In this document: one piece after another, positions 56,449 to 64,000 of the stretch | Position numbering within the stretch: position 1 is the first letter of the stretch | Layout: every line of letters begins with the position of its first letter | Assembly: GCF_031760065.1 (NCBI RefSeq) | Contig: NZ_CP134500.1 | Span: forward strand, 62,001 to 126,000 | Length of the DNA stretch: 64,000 nucleotides | Direction of reading: 5' to 3' | DNA from: Streptomyces durocortorensis | GTDB lineage: Bacteria > Actinomycetota > Actinomycetes > Streptomycetales > Streptomycetaceae | Translations under genes and position numbers: made by a program | The notes under the pieces: generated by a model | What the model was told of the DNA's origin: nothing | What the model saw: only the letters and a program-made list of their open reading frames with translations | Database searches by the model: none

Positions 56449-57789
56449 ATGAGCGAGACCACCCCTGCGGCGGGGCGGCCCCGGGCGCTCGACCTGACCG
56501 GTCTGCACCCGTCCCTCGCCGATCCGGTGCTCGACGCGATGAACTTCCTCAACGAGGTCGTCGCGCGCTTCCCCGACGCGCTCTCCTTCGCTCCGGGCAG
56601 GCCGTCCGAGGGCTCCTTCGCCACGGAGGACCTGGCGCGCTATCTGCGGATCTACACCGAACACCTGGAGCGGGAACTCGGCTGGTCCGCGGACCGGGTG
56701 CGCACCCAGCTCTTCCAGTACGGGCGCACGAACGGCATCATCCACGACCTCATCGCCCGGACCCTCGCCAACGACGAGGGCATCCACGTCGCCCCGGAGT
56801 CGGTCGTGGTGACGACCGGCTGCCAGGAGGCGATGCTGCTGGTGCTGCGGGCGCTCTTCGCGCGGCCCGAGGACACGCTGCTCGTCAGCTCGCCCTGCTA
56901 CATCGGGGCCACAGGCGCGGCCCGGTTGCTCGACATCGCGATGCGCCCGGTCCCGGAGGGCCCCGACGGACCGGACCCGGAGGCGGTTCTGGAGGGTGTC
57001 CGGCGGACCCGCGCGGCCGGGGGAAGGCCTCGTGCGCTGTACATCGTGCCGGACTTCGCCAATCCCTCGGGCGCGAGCATGACCCTCGCCGCCCGTGAAC
57101 GGCTCCTGGAGATCGCAGCCCAGGAGGACCTGCTGATCCTGGAGGACAACCCGTACGGCTTCTTCGTGCGGGTGGGAACTCCCCGGCCCACGCTCAAGGC
57201 CCTGGACCGGGAACGGCGGGTGCTGCACCTCGGATCGTTCGCGAAGACCGCGCTGCCGGGGGCCCGCGTCGGCTATGTGGTGGCCGATCAGGAAGTCATC
57301 GGACCGGCGGGCGAGCGGTCCCTGCTGGCCGACCAGCTCTCCAAGATCAAGAGCATGACCACGGTCAACACCTCGGCCGTCAGCCAGGCCGTCGTCGGCG
57401 GGCTGCTCATCGATTCCGGCTGCCGGCTTCGCGAGGCGAACGCCGCGGCCATCGCCTTCTACCGCGCCAATCTCAACACCCTCCTGGCCGAGCTGGACCG
57501 GCACTTTCCCGCCGAGCGGCGGGACGCGCTCGGTGTCGACTGGAACCGGCCGGACGGCGGCTTCTTCCTCGTGGTGGATGTCCCCTTCCTCGCCGACGCC
57601 AAGGCCCTGGAACATTCCGCACGGAACTTCGGCGTGCTCTGGACGCCGATGAGCGACTTCTACCTGGGGGGCGGCGGGGAGAGCCGACTCCGCCTCTCCT
57701 GCAGCTCATTGACTCCCGACCAGATCACCGAAGGCGTGAGCAGACTCGCCGCCTTCATCACCGCACAGGCCGCGGAGGCGGGCCGGTAG
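56449..57789 (+). CDS. hpgT: 4-Hydroxyphenylglycine aminotransferase, PLP-dependent fold type I (446 aa)
   Basis: ATG 56449, four bases after the esterase stop. HpgT hallmarks: HPSLADPVLDAMNFLNEVV, LSFAPGRPSEGSF, LFQYGRTNGIIHDLIARTLA, TTGCQEAMLLVLRAL; PLP site: VPDFANPSGASM, LEDNPYGFF, and LGSFAKTALPGARVGYV with the Schiff-base Lys. It transfers an amino group (commonly from tyrosine) to 4-hydroxybenzoylformate to give L-4-hydroxyphenylglycine, regenerating 4-hydroxyphenylpyruvate for HmaS. With tyrA, hmaS and hmo it completes the Hpg pathway. No genes for 3,5-dihydroxyphenylglycine are present. Confidence 0.9.
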   Translation: MSETTPAAGRPRALDLTGLHPSLADPVLDAMNFLNEVVARFPDALSFAPGRPSEGSFATEDLARYLRIYTEHLERELGWSADRVRTQLFQYGRTNGIIHDLIARTLANDEGIHVAPESVVVTTGCQEAMLLVLRALFARPEDTLLVSSPCYIGATGAARLLDIAMRPVPEGPDGPDPEAVLEGVRRTRAAGGRPRALYIVPDFANPSGASMTLAARERLLEIAAQEDLLILEDNPYGFFVRVGTPRPTLKALDRERRVLHLGSFAKTALPGARVGYVVADQEVIGPAGERSLLADQLSKIKSMTTVNTSAVSQAVVGGLLIDSGCRLREANAAAIAFYRANLNTLLAELDRHFPAERRDALGVDWNRPDGGFFLVVDVPFLADAKALEHSARNFGVLWTPMSDFYLGGGGESRLRLSCSSLTPDQITEGVSRLAAFITAQAAEAGR

Positions 57790-57813
57790 CGACCGGTCGG
57801 CACGAACCGGCGA

Positions 57814-57845
57814 AGGTGCCCCGGCCCGATCGGGCCGGGGCACCT
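57814..57845 (+). terminator. Terminator after hpgT
   Basis: A perfect 32-bp palindrome: AGGTGCCCCGGCCCGA (57814-57829) and its complement (57830-57845), followed by CTCTTT. It closes the TetR-esterase-hpgT unit and lies ahead of the next promoter. Confidence 0.85.
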
Positions 57846-57873
57846 CTCTTTCGCGCCATCCCACACTAACTAA

Positions 57874-57889
57874 ACGTACGGTCGTGCTA
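57874..57889. promoter_or_regulatory. TetR-type operator, site G
   Basis: ACGTACGGTCGTGCTA carries the GCACGACCGTACG core on the minus strand. It is followed by TATTGT, a possible -10 for the six-gene operon beginning at 57958. Same arrangement as A and C2. Confidence 0.68.
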
Positions 57890-57957
57890 TTGTTTTCCTG
57901 CTCGCGCACTCCGTCAGGAGACGCCTGCGTGGGCCCGCACTCGCCGAAAGGTTCCGC

Positions 57958-58584
57958 ATGGACATCCGGAAGCTGGACCGAGCCGCCGTGCTGGAGACCG
58001 TACGCATCCTGGAGCAGGCGGATCCTCAGGACTGGGACCTGCCCACCCCGTGCGCCGACTGGACGCTGCGTCAGCTGGTGGCCCATATGGCGGGCCAGCA
58101 CCACGGCTTCGCGGCAGCCGCCGCGGGAAACGGGGCCGACCTCTCCGTATGGCGGCCCGCCGCACTCGGTGACGATCCGCTGACGGCCTATCGCACGGCG
58201 GCCGACACGGTCCTCGACGCCTTCGCCCCGCCCGGCGTACTCACCCGGGAGTTCGTCCTCCCGGAGATCAGCGACACCCTCGGCTTCCCCGCCTCGGTCG
58301 CGATCGGGTTCCACTTCCTGGACTACGTGGTCCACGGCTGGGACCTGGCCCGCGCCCTCGGGGTGAGCCTCGACCTGGACGACGCGACCGCGGAGGCCGC
58401 CCTGGTGTTCGCCCTGCGCGTCCCGGACGACGAACGCAGGGTCGGCCCGGCGGCGCTGTTCCGCCCGGCCCTGCGCGCGACGCCCGGCGCGGATGTGCTC
58501 GACCTGGTACTGACCGCCCTCGGCAGGCCCCCCGACTGGACCGCCGACGCGGCCCGCCGACCCTTCACCGCTCCGCGGGGCTGA
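57958..58584 (+). CDS. DinB-like metal-binding protein, TIGR03086/mycothiol-dependent type (208 aa)
   Basis: ATG 57958 with AAGG before it. The N-terminal helix bundle has LPTPCADWTLRQLVAHMAGQHHGF and later HFLDYVVHGWDLARALG, the His-containing motifs of the DinB/maleylpyruvate-isomerase N-terminal family, in which three His bind zinc. Many members use mycothiol as cofactor. In this operon of acyl-ACP genes its job is unclear: it might detoxify a reactive intermediate or the product (for example a thiol adduct). First gene behind site G. Confidence 0.82.
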   Translation: MDIRKLDRAAVLETVRILEQADPQDWDLPTPCADWTLRQLVAHMAGQHHGFAAAAAGNGADLSVWRPAALGDDPLTAYRTAADTVLDAFAPPGVLTREFVLPEISDTLGFPASVAIGFHFLDYVVHGWDLARALGVSLDLDDATAEAALVFALRVPDDERRVGPAALFRPALRATPGADVLDLVLTALGRPPDWTADAARRPFTAPRG

Positions 58585-58639
58585 GCACACACAACCCCGG
58601 CCCCTCGCCCGTACGTACCGACCTCACAGGGAGACACGC

Positions 58640-58900
58640 ATGCTCGCCGACATCCGAGTCAATGTCGCACGCCGTCTGGGCCTGACCCAGGAAGAGGTGT
58701 TCGCCGGCCAGCCGCTGTCGGCCGTGCTGGTCGCCTCGCCGAGCGCGATCAACTCCATCGACCTGCTCGACGCGTTCGCCGGAGCGCTCGCCGACGCGGG
58801 CCTCGACGACGACGTCGAACTTCCGACGATGACCCTCGACCACACCGCCGAGGACGTCGTCTCGGCTCTCGGCAAGCAGCTCGCCACCACCTCCTCCTGA
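58640..58900 (+). CDS. Free-standing acyl carrier protein (86 aa)
   Basis: ATG 58640 (AGGGAGAC upstream). Carrier pattern with SAINSIDLLDAFAGAL, Ser39 being the attachment site, and a divergent N-S in place of D-S. It is followed at once by an acyl-ACP desaturase, an AcpS, a thioesterase and an acyl-AMP ligase, so it most likely carries the chain that these enzymes load and desaturate. Confidence 0.85.
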   Translation: MLADIRVNVARRLGLTQEEVFAGQPLSAVLVASPSAINSIDLLDAFAGALADAGLDDDVELPTMTLDHTAEDVVSALGKQLATTSS

Positions 58901-58916
58901 CCGGAAGGCGCGAACC

Positions 58917-59891
58917 GTGCTGATCATGACCGACATCGTCAAGGAGCTCCGCACCGGAGCCACCGTCACCGACGTCCTGCGCGTCCAGCAGAGCTATCAC
59001 GAGCAGCGGCGCTGGGGGACGGACAGCCTCTTCGAGGGCCGCCGTCTGGAGCGCCCCAAGGACGGTGACCGGGCCGCCCTGTGGCACGCCTCCCGTGCCG
59101 AACTGACCACCCAGCCGGCCGGTATCCGGCTGGCCGTCGACGGCGTCAAGCTCGCCAACGAGATCCGCGAGTCGAACCCGCTGGGCTCCGACATCCTGCA
59201 CATCGCCGCCGCCTGGTCGGCCCGCTACTGGCTGGAGGAGGAGGCGCACCACGAGATCGCCTTCGGCCGGCTCATGGAGATGGCGGGCATCGATCCGATC
59301 GACGAGGAGGAGGTCATCGAGTGCCGGGGCCCGCTCCCGATGGACAACTACGCGCGGGTCTGCATGCTCCAGGCGTGCGTGGAGATCGAGGCGTGCGTCT
59401 CCTACGGCTGGCAGTCGCGGACCACCGAGGACCCTCTGGTGCGGGACGTCTTCCACACCGTCATGAAGGACGAGGTGCAGCACCGCCAGTACTTCGCCTC
59501 GTTCGCCAAGGCCCTGGTGGACTCCGGCGTCTATCCCCTCAAGGACGTCCTGTCGATGGCGTACACCTGGGTCCGGCCCGACGGCGGCGAGACCTTCGGC
59601 GCCGCCCGGGAGGCCCAGACCGAGCGCGATGGCCACGTCAACTGGTGGGAGCGGACCCGTAGCGGCGACGAGGAGTTCGCTCTCGCCGACGACGCCCTCC
59701 ACGAGGGGTCGGTCCACGCGAAGAAGCTGACCAGCGTGTTCGCCCTGGTCCGCGAGGTGACCGGCATCCAGATCACATCGTATGAGGACCTCAAGCGTGC
59801 CTACTTCGCCAGCCTCCGTACGAACGATGTCGACCGGATTCGATCTGCAGTCCGTGGCGGAGCTTCGCGCGAAGCCGCACTTGCTCGATAG
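58917..59891 (+). CDS. Soluble diiron acyl-ACP desaturase (324 aa)
   Basis: GTG 58917 after GGAAGG (ATG 58926 possible). The two iron-binding motifs of the stearoyl-ACP desaturase/DesA class are present: EEEAHHEIAF with Glu109 and His112, and KDEVQHRQYF with Glu186 and His189; additional acid ligands in VEIEACVSYGW. Such enzymes insert a cis double bond in an ACP-bound chain using oxygen and reduced ferredoxin; the ferredoxin at 23094 could serve. It is flanked by its own ACP and AcpS, which supports an ACP-bound substrate. Hydroxylation or N-oxygenation by this fold is also known. Confidence 0.83.
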   Translation: MLIMTDIVKELRTGATVTDVLRVQQSYHEQRRWGTDSLFEGRRLERPKDGDRAALWHASRAELTTQPAGIRLAVDGVKLANEIRESNPLGSDILHIAAAWSARYWLEEEAHHEIAFGRLMEMAGIDPIDEEEVIECRGPLPMDNYARVCMLQACVEIEACVSYGWQSRTTEDPLVRDVFHTVMKDEVQHRQYFASFAKALVDSGVYPLKDVLSMAYTWVRPDGGETFGAAREAQTERDGHVNWWERTRSGDEEFALADDALHEGSVHAKKLTSVFALVREVTGIQITSYEDLKRAYFASLRTNDVDRIRSAVRGGASREAALAR

Positions 59892-60219
59892 CGGCGCCCT
59901 GTTCACCGCCGGGGAGCGGGCACACTGCCGCTCCCGGCCCGACCCCTGGGCGTCGCTGGCCGGGCTGTTCTCGGCCAAGGAGGCCTTCGTCAAGGCGCTC
60001 AGCTCCCTGGGCGGTGCACCGGACCACACCTTTCCCGAGGTCGAGGTGGTGCACGGCCCCGCCGGGCAGCCACGGATACGGCTGCACGGGGCCATCGCCC
60101 GGTGGCAGCGGCAGCAGTGCCTCGCGATGGAGGTGTCGATCAGCCACACCGGTGACATGGCCGGTGCGGTGGTCGTCCTCCTGGCCGAGCCGACGAGGAG
60201 AGGAGGGCAGGCGCCATGA
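59827..60219 (+). CDS. acpS: AcpS-type phosphopantetheinyl transferase (130 aa)
   Basis: ATG 59827 lies 65 bp inside the end of the desaturase gene. Holo-ACP synthase features: N-terminal TGFDLQSVAEL (where AcpS has GIDxxxxxR), FTAGERAHC, LAGLFSAKEAFVKAL (the W/F-SxKEAxxKA core) and VSISHTGDMAGAVVVL at the end. It would arm the ACP at 58640. A second PPTase besides the Sfp-type enzyme is unusual and suggests this cassette moved as a self-sufficient unit. Confidence 0.88.
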   Translation: MSTGFDLQSVAELRAKPHLLDSGALFTAGERAHCRSRPDPWASLAGLFSAKEAFVKALSSLGGAPDHTFPEVEVVHGPAGQPRIRLHGAIARWQRQQCLAMEVSISHTGDMAGAVVVLLAEPTRRGGQAP

Positions 60220-60641
60220 GCGTCCGCACACCGCTGGACTTCGCGCACGCCTGCGAAGTCGCCCTGCGGCCCAACGACTTCGACTGGGCCGGGCATCTGA
60301 ACAACAGTGTCCACGTCCAGATCCTTGAGGCGGGCCGCTGGCAGTGGGGGCTCGCCCTGGGGGTCGACCTGCGGGACAGCACCCTGGTCGCGGTGGTCCT
60401 CCAGCTCCAGCTGGACTACCTCAAGGCCGTCGACTGGGACCCGGTGGGGCGTGTCGTCGTCCGTACGGCGTTCGCGGAGCAGTCCACGTACAGCTTCACG
60501 CTCACCCAGGACATCGAGCAGCCGGACGGCACCGTGGTCGCCCGGGGCCGGGTCCGGCTGGGGCTCGTCGACCGTGACACCAAACGGATCCACCGGGCCG
60601 ATCTCCAGGCGCTGCTGGACGTCCCGGGGAGAGCGGCATGA
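60216..60641 (+). CDS. Hotdog acyl-CoA/ACP thioesterase, 4HBT type (141 aa)
   Basis: ATG 60216 overlaps the acpS stop (ATGA). The family start is clear: LRPNDFDWAGHLNNSVHVQILEAGRW matches the YxDxDxxGHxNN pattern of 4-hydroxybenzoyl-CoA and YbgC-type thioesterases (catalytic Asp, Asn), followed by VVLQLQLDYLKAVDWD. It probably releases the desaturated chain from the ACP or proofreads it. Overlaps the next gene by 4 bp. Confidence 0.88.
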   Translation: MSVRTPLDFAHACEVALRPNDFDWAGHLNNSVHVQILEAGRWQWGLALGVDLRDSTLVAVVLQLQLDYLKAVDWDPVGRVVVRTAFAEQSTYSFTLTQDIEQPDGTVVARGRVRLGLVDRDTKRIHRADLQALLDVPGRAA

Positions 60642-62155
60642 TCGTGAACACGCTCCAGGAAGCGGTCGCCGGGCAGGCCCACCGGCACGGCGCGACGGTC
60701 ACCTTCGGCACCTCCGCCAAGCGGGAGAGCCTGTCCTACCCCGCCTTCGCCGAGCAGATCGCGGCCGCCGCCGGTGGCTTCGCCCAGCAGGGGGTACGTC
60801 CCGGGGACCGGGTGATGCTGCGCATCAGCAGCTCCCGTGAAGGTGTGCTGGCCCTGCTGGGCCTGATGCACCTCGGCGCGGTCCCGGTCTCCGTGAAACC
60901 GCGCGTCCCGGGGGCGATCCTCGGCCAGTACTTCGCCCGGGTGATGCGGCAGCAGAACGTGCGCCACGCCTTCCGCATCTCCGGGCACGGGCTGAACGAG
61001 CTCCGGCTGGTTCTCCGTCCGCGCTCCTCCCCGGAACCCTCGCCGGGCGACCGTGACGGCCTCGCGTTCGTCCAGTACACGAGCGGCTCCACCGGGATGC
61101 CCCGCCCCATTCCGCTCAGCCACCGGGCCGTGCTCGGAAACATCGACGCGATCAGCGTCATCGCGGGCATGAAGCCCGGCCATGCCGGGCTGATCGCCCT
61201 GCCGCTCCATCACGACATGGGGCTCATCGGGGTCCTGACCTCGCTCGTCCAGGGGATCGACCTGGTCGTCGAGGAGCCGGGCACCTTTCTGCGCAGGCCC
61301 ATGGCCGCCCTGCGGCTGCTGCGTGACGCGGAGAGCGTGCACAGCGCCTTCCCCGACTTCATGCTGCGCTACCTCGCGGCCCGGATGACGGAGGCGGCCG
61401 CGGGCCAGGACGCGCCCGATACCCGGTTGCTCAGCACCTGGAGCACGGTGTTCTGCGGGGCCGAACCCATCCGCCCGCAGTCGGTGCGCACCTTCCTCGA
61501 CGCCGTCGAGCCCTGGGGCTTCGACCCGACGGCCCTGGTGTTCTGCTACGGGCTCGCCGAGGCGGCGCTGATGGCCACCTCTCACCGCTATGTGGACGCC
61601 GCCACCGGCTTCCGTACGGACGGGCCCACCACCACCGCATGTCTCGGCAGCACCATGCCCGGCCTGGACCTGCGCATCGTGGACGAATCGGGCCGCGACT
61701 GCGCGGACGGGGAGGTCGGCGCCGTACAGCTGCGCGGGGCGACGCTGTTCGACGGCTACGACGGAGCCACCGACCATCGCGCCACCTGGTTCGACACCGG
61801 CGACCTGGGGTGCCTGCGCTCGGGACATCTCCATCTGAGCGGCCGCAGGGGCGACCGCATCTCCGTCAACGGCGCCAACGTCTTCGCCACGGACGTCGAA
61901 CAAGTAGCGGCGACGGTTCCGGGCGTCGCCGAGTGCGTGGTCCTGCCGTACGCCGGATCGTACGCCGTCGTCATCGTGCCGGAGCGGGCGCGGGAGATCG
62001 ACACGGACCAGCTGGCCGCCCTCGTCGCCACCGAATTCGGTGCGGCTCCGGAGCGGGTGGTGCAGGTGACGCACAGCGCCGTCGCCCGCACGGCGAGCGG
62101 GAAGCCGGCCCGTACCCATATGGTCGCGCAGCTCGAACAAGGAACGCTCGGCTGA
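60638..62155 (+). CDS. Acyl-AMP ligase, third of three (505 aa)
   Basis: ATG 60638 overlaps the thioesterase stop. Motifs: FVQYTSGSTGMPRPIPLSH, LPLHHDMGLIG, CYGLAEAALMATS, FDTGDLGCLRSGHLHLSGRRGD and ARTASGKPARTH with catalytic Lys. HHDMGLIG is FAAL-like, but the GGPNFAYELC element is replaced by HSAFPDFMLRYLA and the protein is 70-90 residues shorter than the other two. It should activate a fatty acid for the ACP at 58640, in the same coupled cassette. Confidence 0.87.
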   Translation: MIVNTLQEAVAGQAHRHGATVTFGTSAKRESLSYPAFAEQIAAAAGGFAQQGVRPGDRVMLRISSSREGVLALLGLMHLGAVPVSVKPRVPGAILGQYFARVMRQQNVRHAFRISGHGLNELRLVLRPRSSPEPSPGDRDGLAFVQYTSGSTGMPRPIPLSHRAVLGNIDAISVIAGMKPGHAGLIALPLHHDMGLIGVLTSLVQGIDLVVEEPGTFLRRPMAALRLLRDAESVHSAFPDFMLRYLAARMTEAAAGQDAPDTRLLSTWSTVFCGAEPIRPQSVRTFLDAVEPWGFDPTALVFCYGLAEAALMATSHRYVDAATGFRTDGPTTTACLGSTMPGLDLRIVDESGRDCADGEVGAVQLRGATLFDGYDGATDHRATWFDTGDLGCLRSGHLHLSGRRGDRISVNGANVFATDVEQVAATVPGVAECVVLPYAGSYAVVIVPERAREIDTDQLAALVATEFGAAPERVVQVTHSAVARTASGKPARTHMVAQLEQGTLG

Positions 62156-62242
62156 CCGGCACGTCTGCTCGAACAACGCTACGGGAGGACCTGAGGTCCA
62201 GCGCGTCGTGGACCAGGGGTTCAGCGCGTCGGCGGCATGAGG

Positions 62243-62274
62243 AATCCCCGGACCGCAATTGCGGTCCGGGGATT
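62243..62274 (+). terminator. Terminator after the third ligase
   Basis: AATCCCCGGACCGCAA (62243-62258) and its exact complement (62259-62274) form a 16-bp stem with almost no loop, in the 210-bp gap that ends the cluster. Confidence 0.75.
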
Positions 62275-62311
62275 GTCCCGCGTATATTGGATTCTTCTGC
62301 GCTCATGCAGA

Positions 62312-62332
62312 AAGGCCCCGCTCGGGGGCCTT
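62312..62332. terminator. Small hairpin before the helicase gene
   Basis: AAGGCCCC-GCTCG-GGGGCCTT, followed by ATAGG. It lies 33 bp upstream of the helicase start. It could be a second terminator stem or a leader hairpin of the helicase gene, whose promoter might be the AT-rich GTATATTGGATTC just before it. Confidence 0.45.
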
Positions 62333-62364
62333 ATAGGAACGAATATATCCGGCGGGGAGCCATT

Positions 62365-64000
62365 TTGTCAAACCGGGAAAGCGACGAATTGCGGGAAGAG
62401 CAGGAATTCATCGACCGGCTCCATGCCCGGGTCGACGCGCTGCGCGGCGGCGCGGCCCAGGGCGTCGAGCACGCGCTGACGCCGGTCGGTACGGGACAGC
62501 AGGCGCGGCTCGAACGCGACATCCTCGTCGCGGAGCGCTCGGGTCTGCTGGCGGCACTCAACGCCGTGGACGGCTCCCTGTGCTTCGGCCGCATCGATCG
62601 CACCGACGGTCTCGCGCACCACATCGGCCGCATCGGGATCCGCGAGGACGACACCGACCGTACGCCGGTCCTCATCGACTGGCGCGCACCGGTGGCCCGT
62701 CCCTTCTATCTCGCCACCGGACACACCCCGATGGGGCTGCGCCGTCGCAGACACATCGCCACCGAGGGCCGCACGGTCACCGAACTCCACGACGAGATCC
62801 TCGACCTGGGCGACGACGACCGCACCGGCTTCGAGGACCCGAACGGCGACGCCGTCCTGCTCGCGGCGCTGAACTCCGCGCGCACCGGGCGTATGGGCGA
62901 CATCGTGCGCACCATCCAGGCCGAGCAGGACGCCATCATCCGCGCCCCGCACCACGGAGTCCTGGTCGTCGAGGGCGGCCCGGGCACGGGGAAGACGGCC
63001 GTCGCGCTGCACCGGGCGGCGTTCCTGCTCTACGAGCAGCGCGAGCTGCTGGCCAAGCGCGCCGTGCTGATCGTGGGACCCAACCCGGCGTTCCTGCGCT
63101 ACATCGGGGAGGTCCTGCCCGCTCTCGGCGAGACGGGGGTGCTGCTCTCGACGCAGGCCGAACTCTTCCCCGGCGTGCACGCCACCGGTACGGACACGGC
63201 CCGTGCCGCCGCCGTCAAGGGCGCCGATCAGATGGCCGAGGCCCTCGCCCTCGCCGTACGCGACCGGCAGCAGCTGCCCGAACCCGGCGCCCCGATGGTC
63301 ATCCCGCACGACGACGGCGGTGAGCTCGTCCTCGACTGGGAGATCGCCTACGAGGCGCGGCAGGCGGCACGGGACACCCTGCTCCCCCACAACCTCGCCC
63401 GCCCGCACTTCGTCTTCCGGATCATCGACGCCCTCACGGCCCAGCTCACCGAGCGCATCGGCGCCGACCCCTACGGCGGTCCCAACTTCCTCGGCCCTGA
63501 CGACATCGCGCTGCTCGGCCGGGGCGTCGCCCTGAGCAAAGAGGTGCACGCGGCGGTCGACGAGCTGTGGCCGCCGCTCACCCCCGAGGCGTTTCTCGCG
63601 GACTATCTGGCCGCGCCCGTGTACGTACCGGACGAGGACGCCGACGCCATCCGGCGTACGGCGGCCGGGAGCGAATGGACCCCCGCCGACGTACCGCTCC
63701 TGGACGAGGCCGCGGAGCTGCTCGGCGTCGACGACAGCGCCGAACGGGCCGCTGCCGAGGCCGTCCGCCAGGAGCGGATCGGTTACGCGCAGGGCGTGCT
63801 GGAACTGTCGCGCGGGTCGGAGAGCTACGAGTTCGAGGACGAGGAGTCCGAGCTCCTCGCCGCCCACGACATCATCGACGCCGAACGGATGGCGGAACGG
63901 CACGAGGAGGCCGACCACCGCACCGCCGCCGAGCGGGCCGCGGCGGACCGTACCTGGGCGTTCGGGCACATCATCGTCGACGAGGCACAGGAGCTCTCGC
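62365..64000 (+). CDS. UvrD/HelD-like superfamily 1 ATPase, 5' part
   Basis: TTG 62365 follows GGGGAG by five bases; the frame is open to the end of the window (545 residues seen). N-terminal charged coiled coil (NRESDELREEQEFIDRL), IDWRAPVARPFYLATG (a HelD hallmark), Walker A VEGGPGTGKTAVALHRA near 207, and Walker B HIIVDEAQELS at the window edge. This matches the actinobacterial HelD group, which removes and recycles stalled RNA polymerase and can confer rifampicin tolerance, more than true DNA helicases. Housekeeping, beyond the cluster boundary. Confidence 0.88.
   Translation, partial: MSNRESDELREEQEFIDRLHARVDALRGGAAQGVEHALTPVGTGQQARLERDILVAERSGLLAALNAVDGSLCFGRIDRTDGLAHHIGRIGIREDDTDRTPVLIDWRAPVARPFYLATGHTPMGLRRRRHIATEGRTVTELHDEILDLGDDDRTGFEDPNGDAVLLAALNSARTGRMGDIVRTIQAEQDAIIRAPHHGVLVVEGGPGTGKTAVALHRAAFLLYEQRELLAKRAVLIVGPNPAFLRYIGEVLPALGETGVLLSTQAELFPGVHATGTDTARAAAVKGADQMAEALALAVRDRQQLPEPGAPMVIPHDDGGELVLDWEIAYEARQAARDTLLPHNLARPHFVFRIIDALTAQLTERIGADPYGGPNFLGPDDIALLGRGVALSKEVHAAVDELWPPLTPEAFLADYLAAPVYVPDEDADAIRRTAAGSEWTPADVPLLDEAAELLGVDDSAERAAAEAVRQERIGYAQGVLELSRGSESYEFEDEESELLAAHDIIDAERMAERHEEADHRTAAERAAADRTWAFGHIIVDEAQELS

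Overview
The window is high-GC actinobacterial DNA, almost certainly Streptomyces: third-position GC bias throughout, GTG/TTG starts, purine-rich ribosome binding sites, many 4-bp start/stop overlaps. It holds a large specialised-metabolite gene cluster (about 3.46-62.2 kb) between ordinary genes: an ohr-type peroxidase tail, a hydrolase/MerR pair and a small unknown protein on the left, and a HelD/UvrD-like helicase on the right.

Layout. (1) 4.5-19.3 kb, minus strand: fatty acyl-AMP ligase, a 3020-residue PKS (ACP-KS-AT-DH-KR-ACP-C-FkbH), a carrier-thioester reductase with an extra C-terminal domain, and an alpha/beta hydrolase with a cysteine nucleophile. (2) 19.5-21.8 kb: TetR regulator, FabI-type enoyl reductase and an alpha/beta hydrolase. 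(3) 22.0-30.7 kb, plus strand, tightly coupled: small peptide, patatin-like protein, ferredoxin, second fatty acyl-AMP ligase, ThiS/MoaD-like protein, double-hotdog protein, acyl-CoA dehydrogenase, ACP, and an acyl-CoA dehydrogenase fused to a methyltransferase-like domain. (4) 30.7-41.2 kb, minus strand: MFS exporter, dimodular NRPS (C-A-T-C-A-T-TE; first A domain reads as serine), FAD monooxygenase, SnoaL-like protein. (5) 41.4-51.1 kb, minus strand: ACP, adenylate-forming ligase, KAS II, 4-hydroxymandelate synthase, PhyH-like dioxygenase, prephenate dehydrogenase, and a CreE/CreD-like pair expected to make nitrite from aspartate. (6) 51.2-57.8 kb: Sfp-type PPTase, another ligase, hydroxymandelate oxidase, second TetR, esterase, and 4-hydroxyphenylglycine aminotransferase. 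(7) 58.0-62.2 kb, plus strand: DinB-like protein, ACP, diiron acyl-ACP desaturase, AcpS, thioesterase, third acyl-AMP ligase.

How it may work together. Three acyl-AMP ligases, several free ACPs, two acyl-CoA dehydrogenases and a desaturase should prepare unsaturated acyl chains. The PKS extends a chain with methylmalonate, and its C and FkbH domains suggest joining to a glycerate unit before reductive release. The NRPS should acylate serine and add a second residue that I cannot assign. A complete 4-hydroxyphenylglycine pathway (TyrA, HmaS, Hmo, HpgT) and a nitrite-forming pair are interleaved, which points to an aryl unit and possibly an N-N or diazo function. A palindrome with consensus near GCACGAYCGTTCGTGC occurs in front of most operons, including those of both paralogous TetR genes, so the set is probably one regulon. 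Whether it makes one hybrid product or two co-regulated ones cannot be decided from sequence. I do not recognise a known cluster with this combination.
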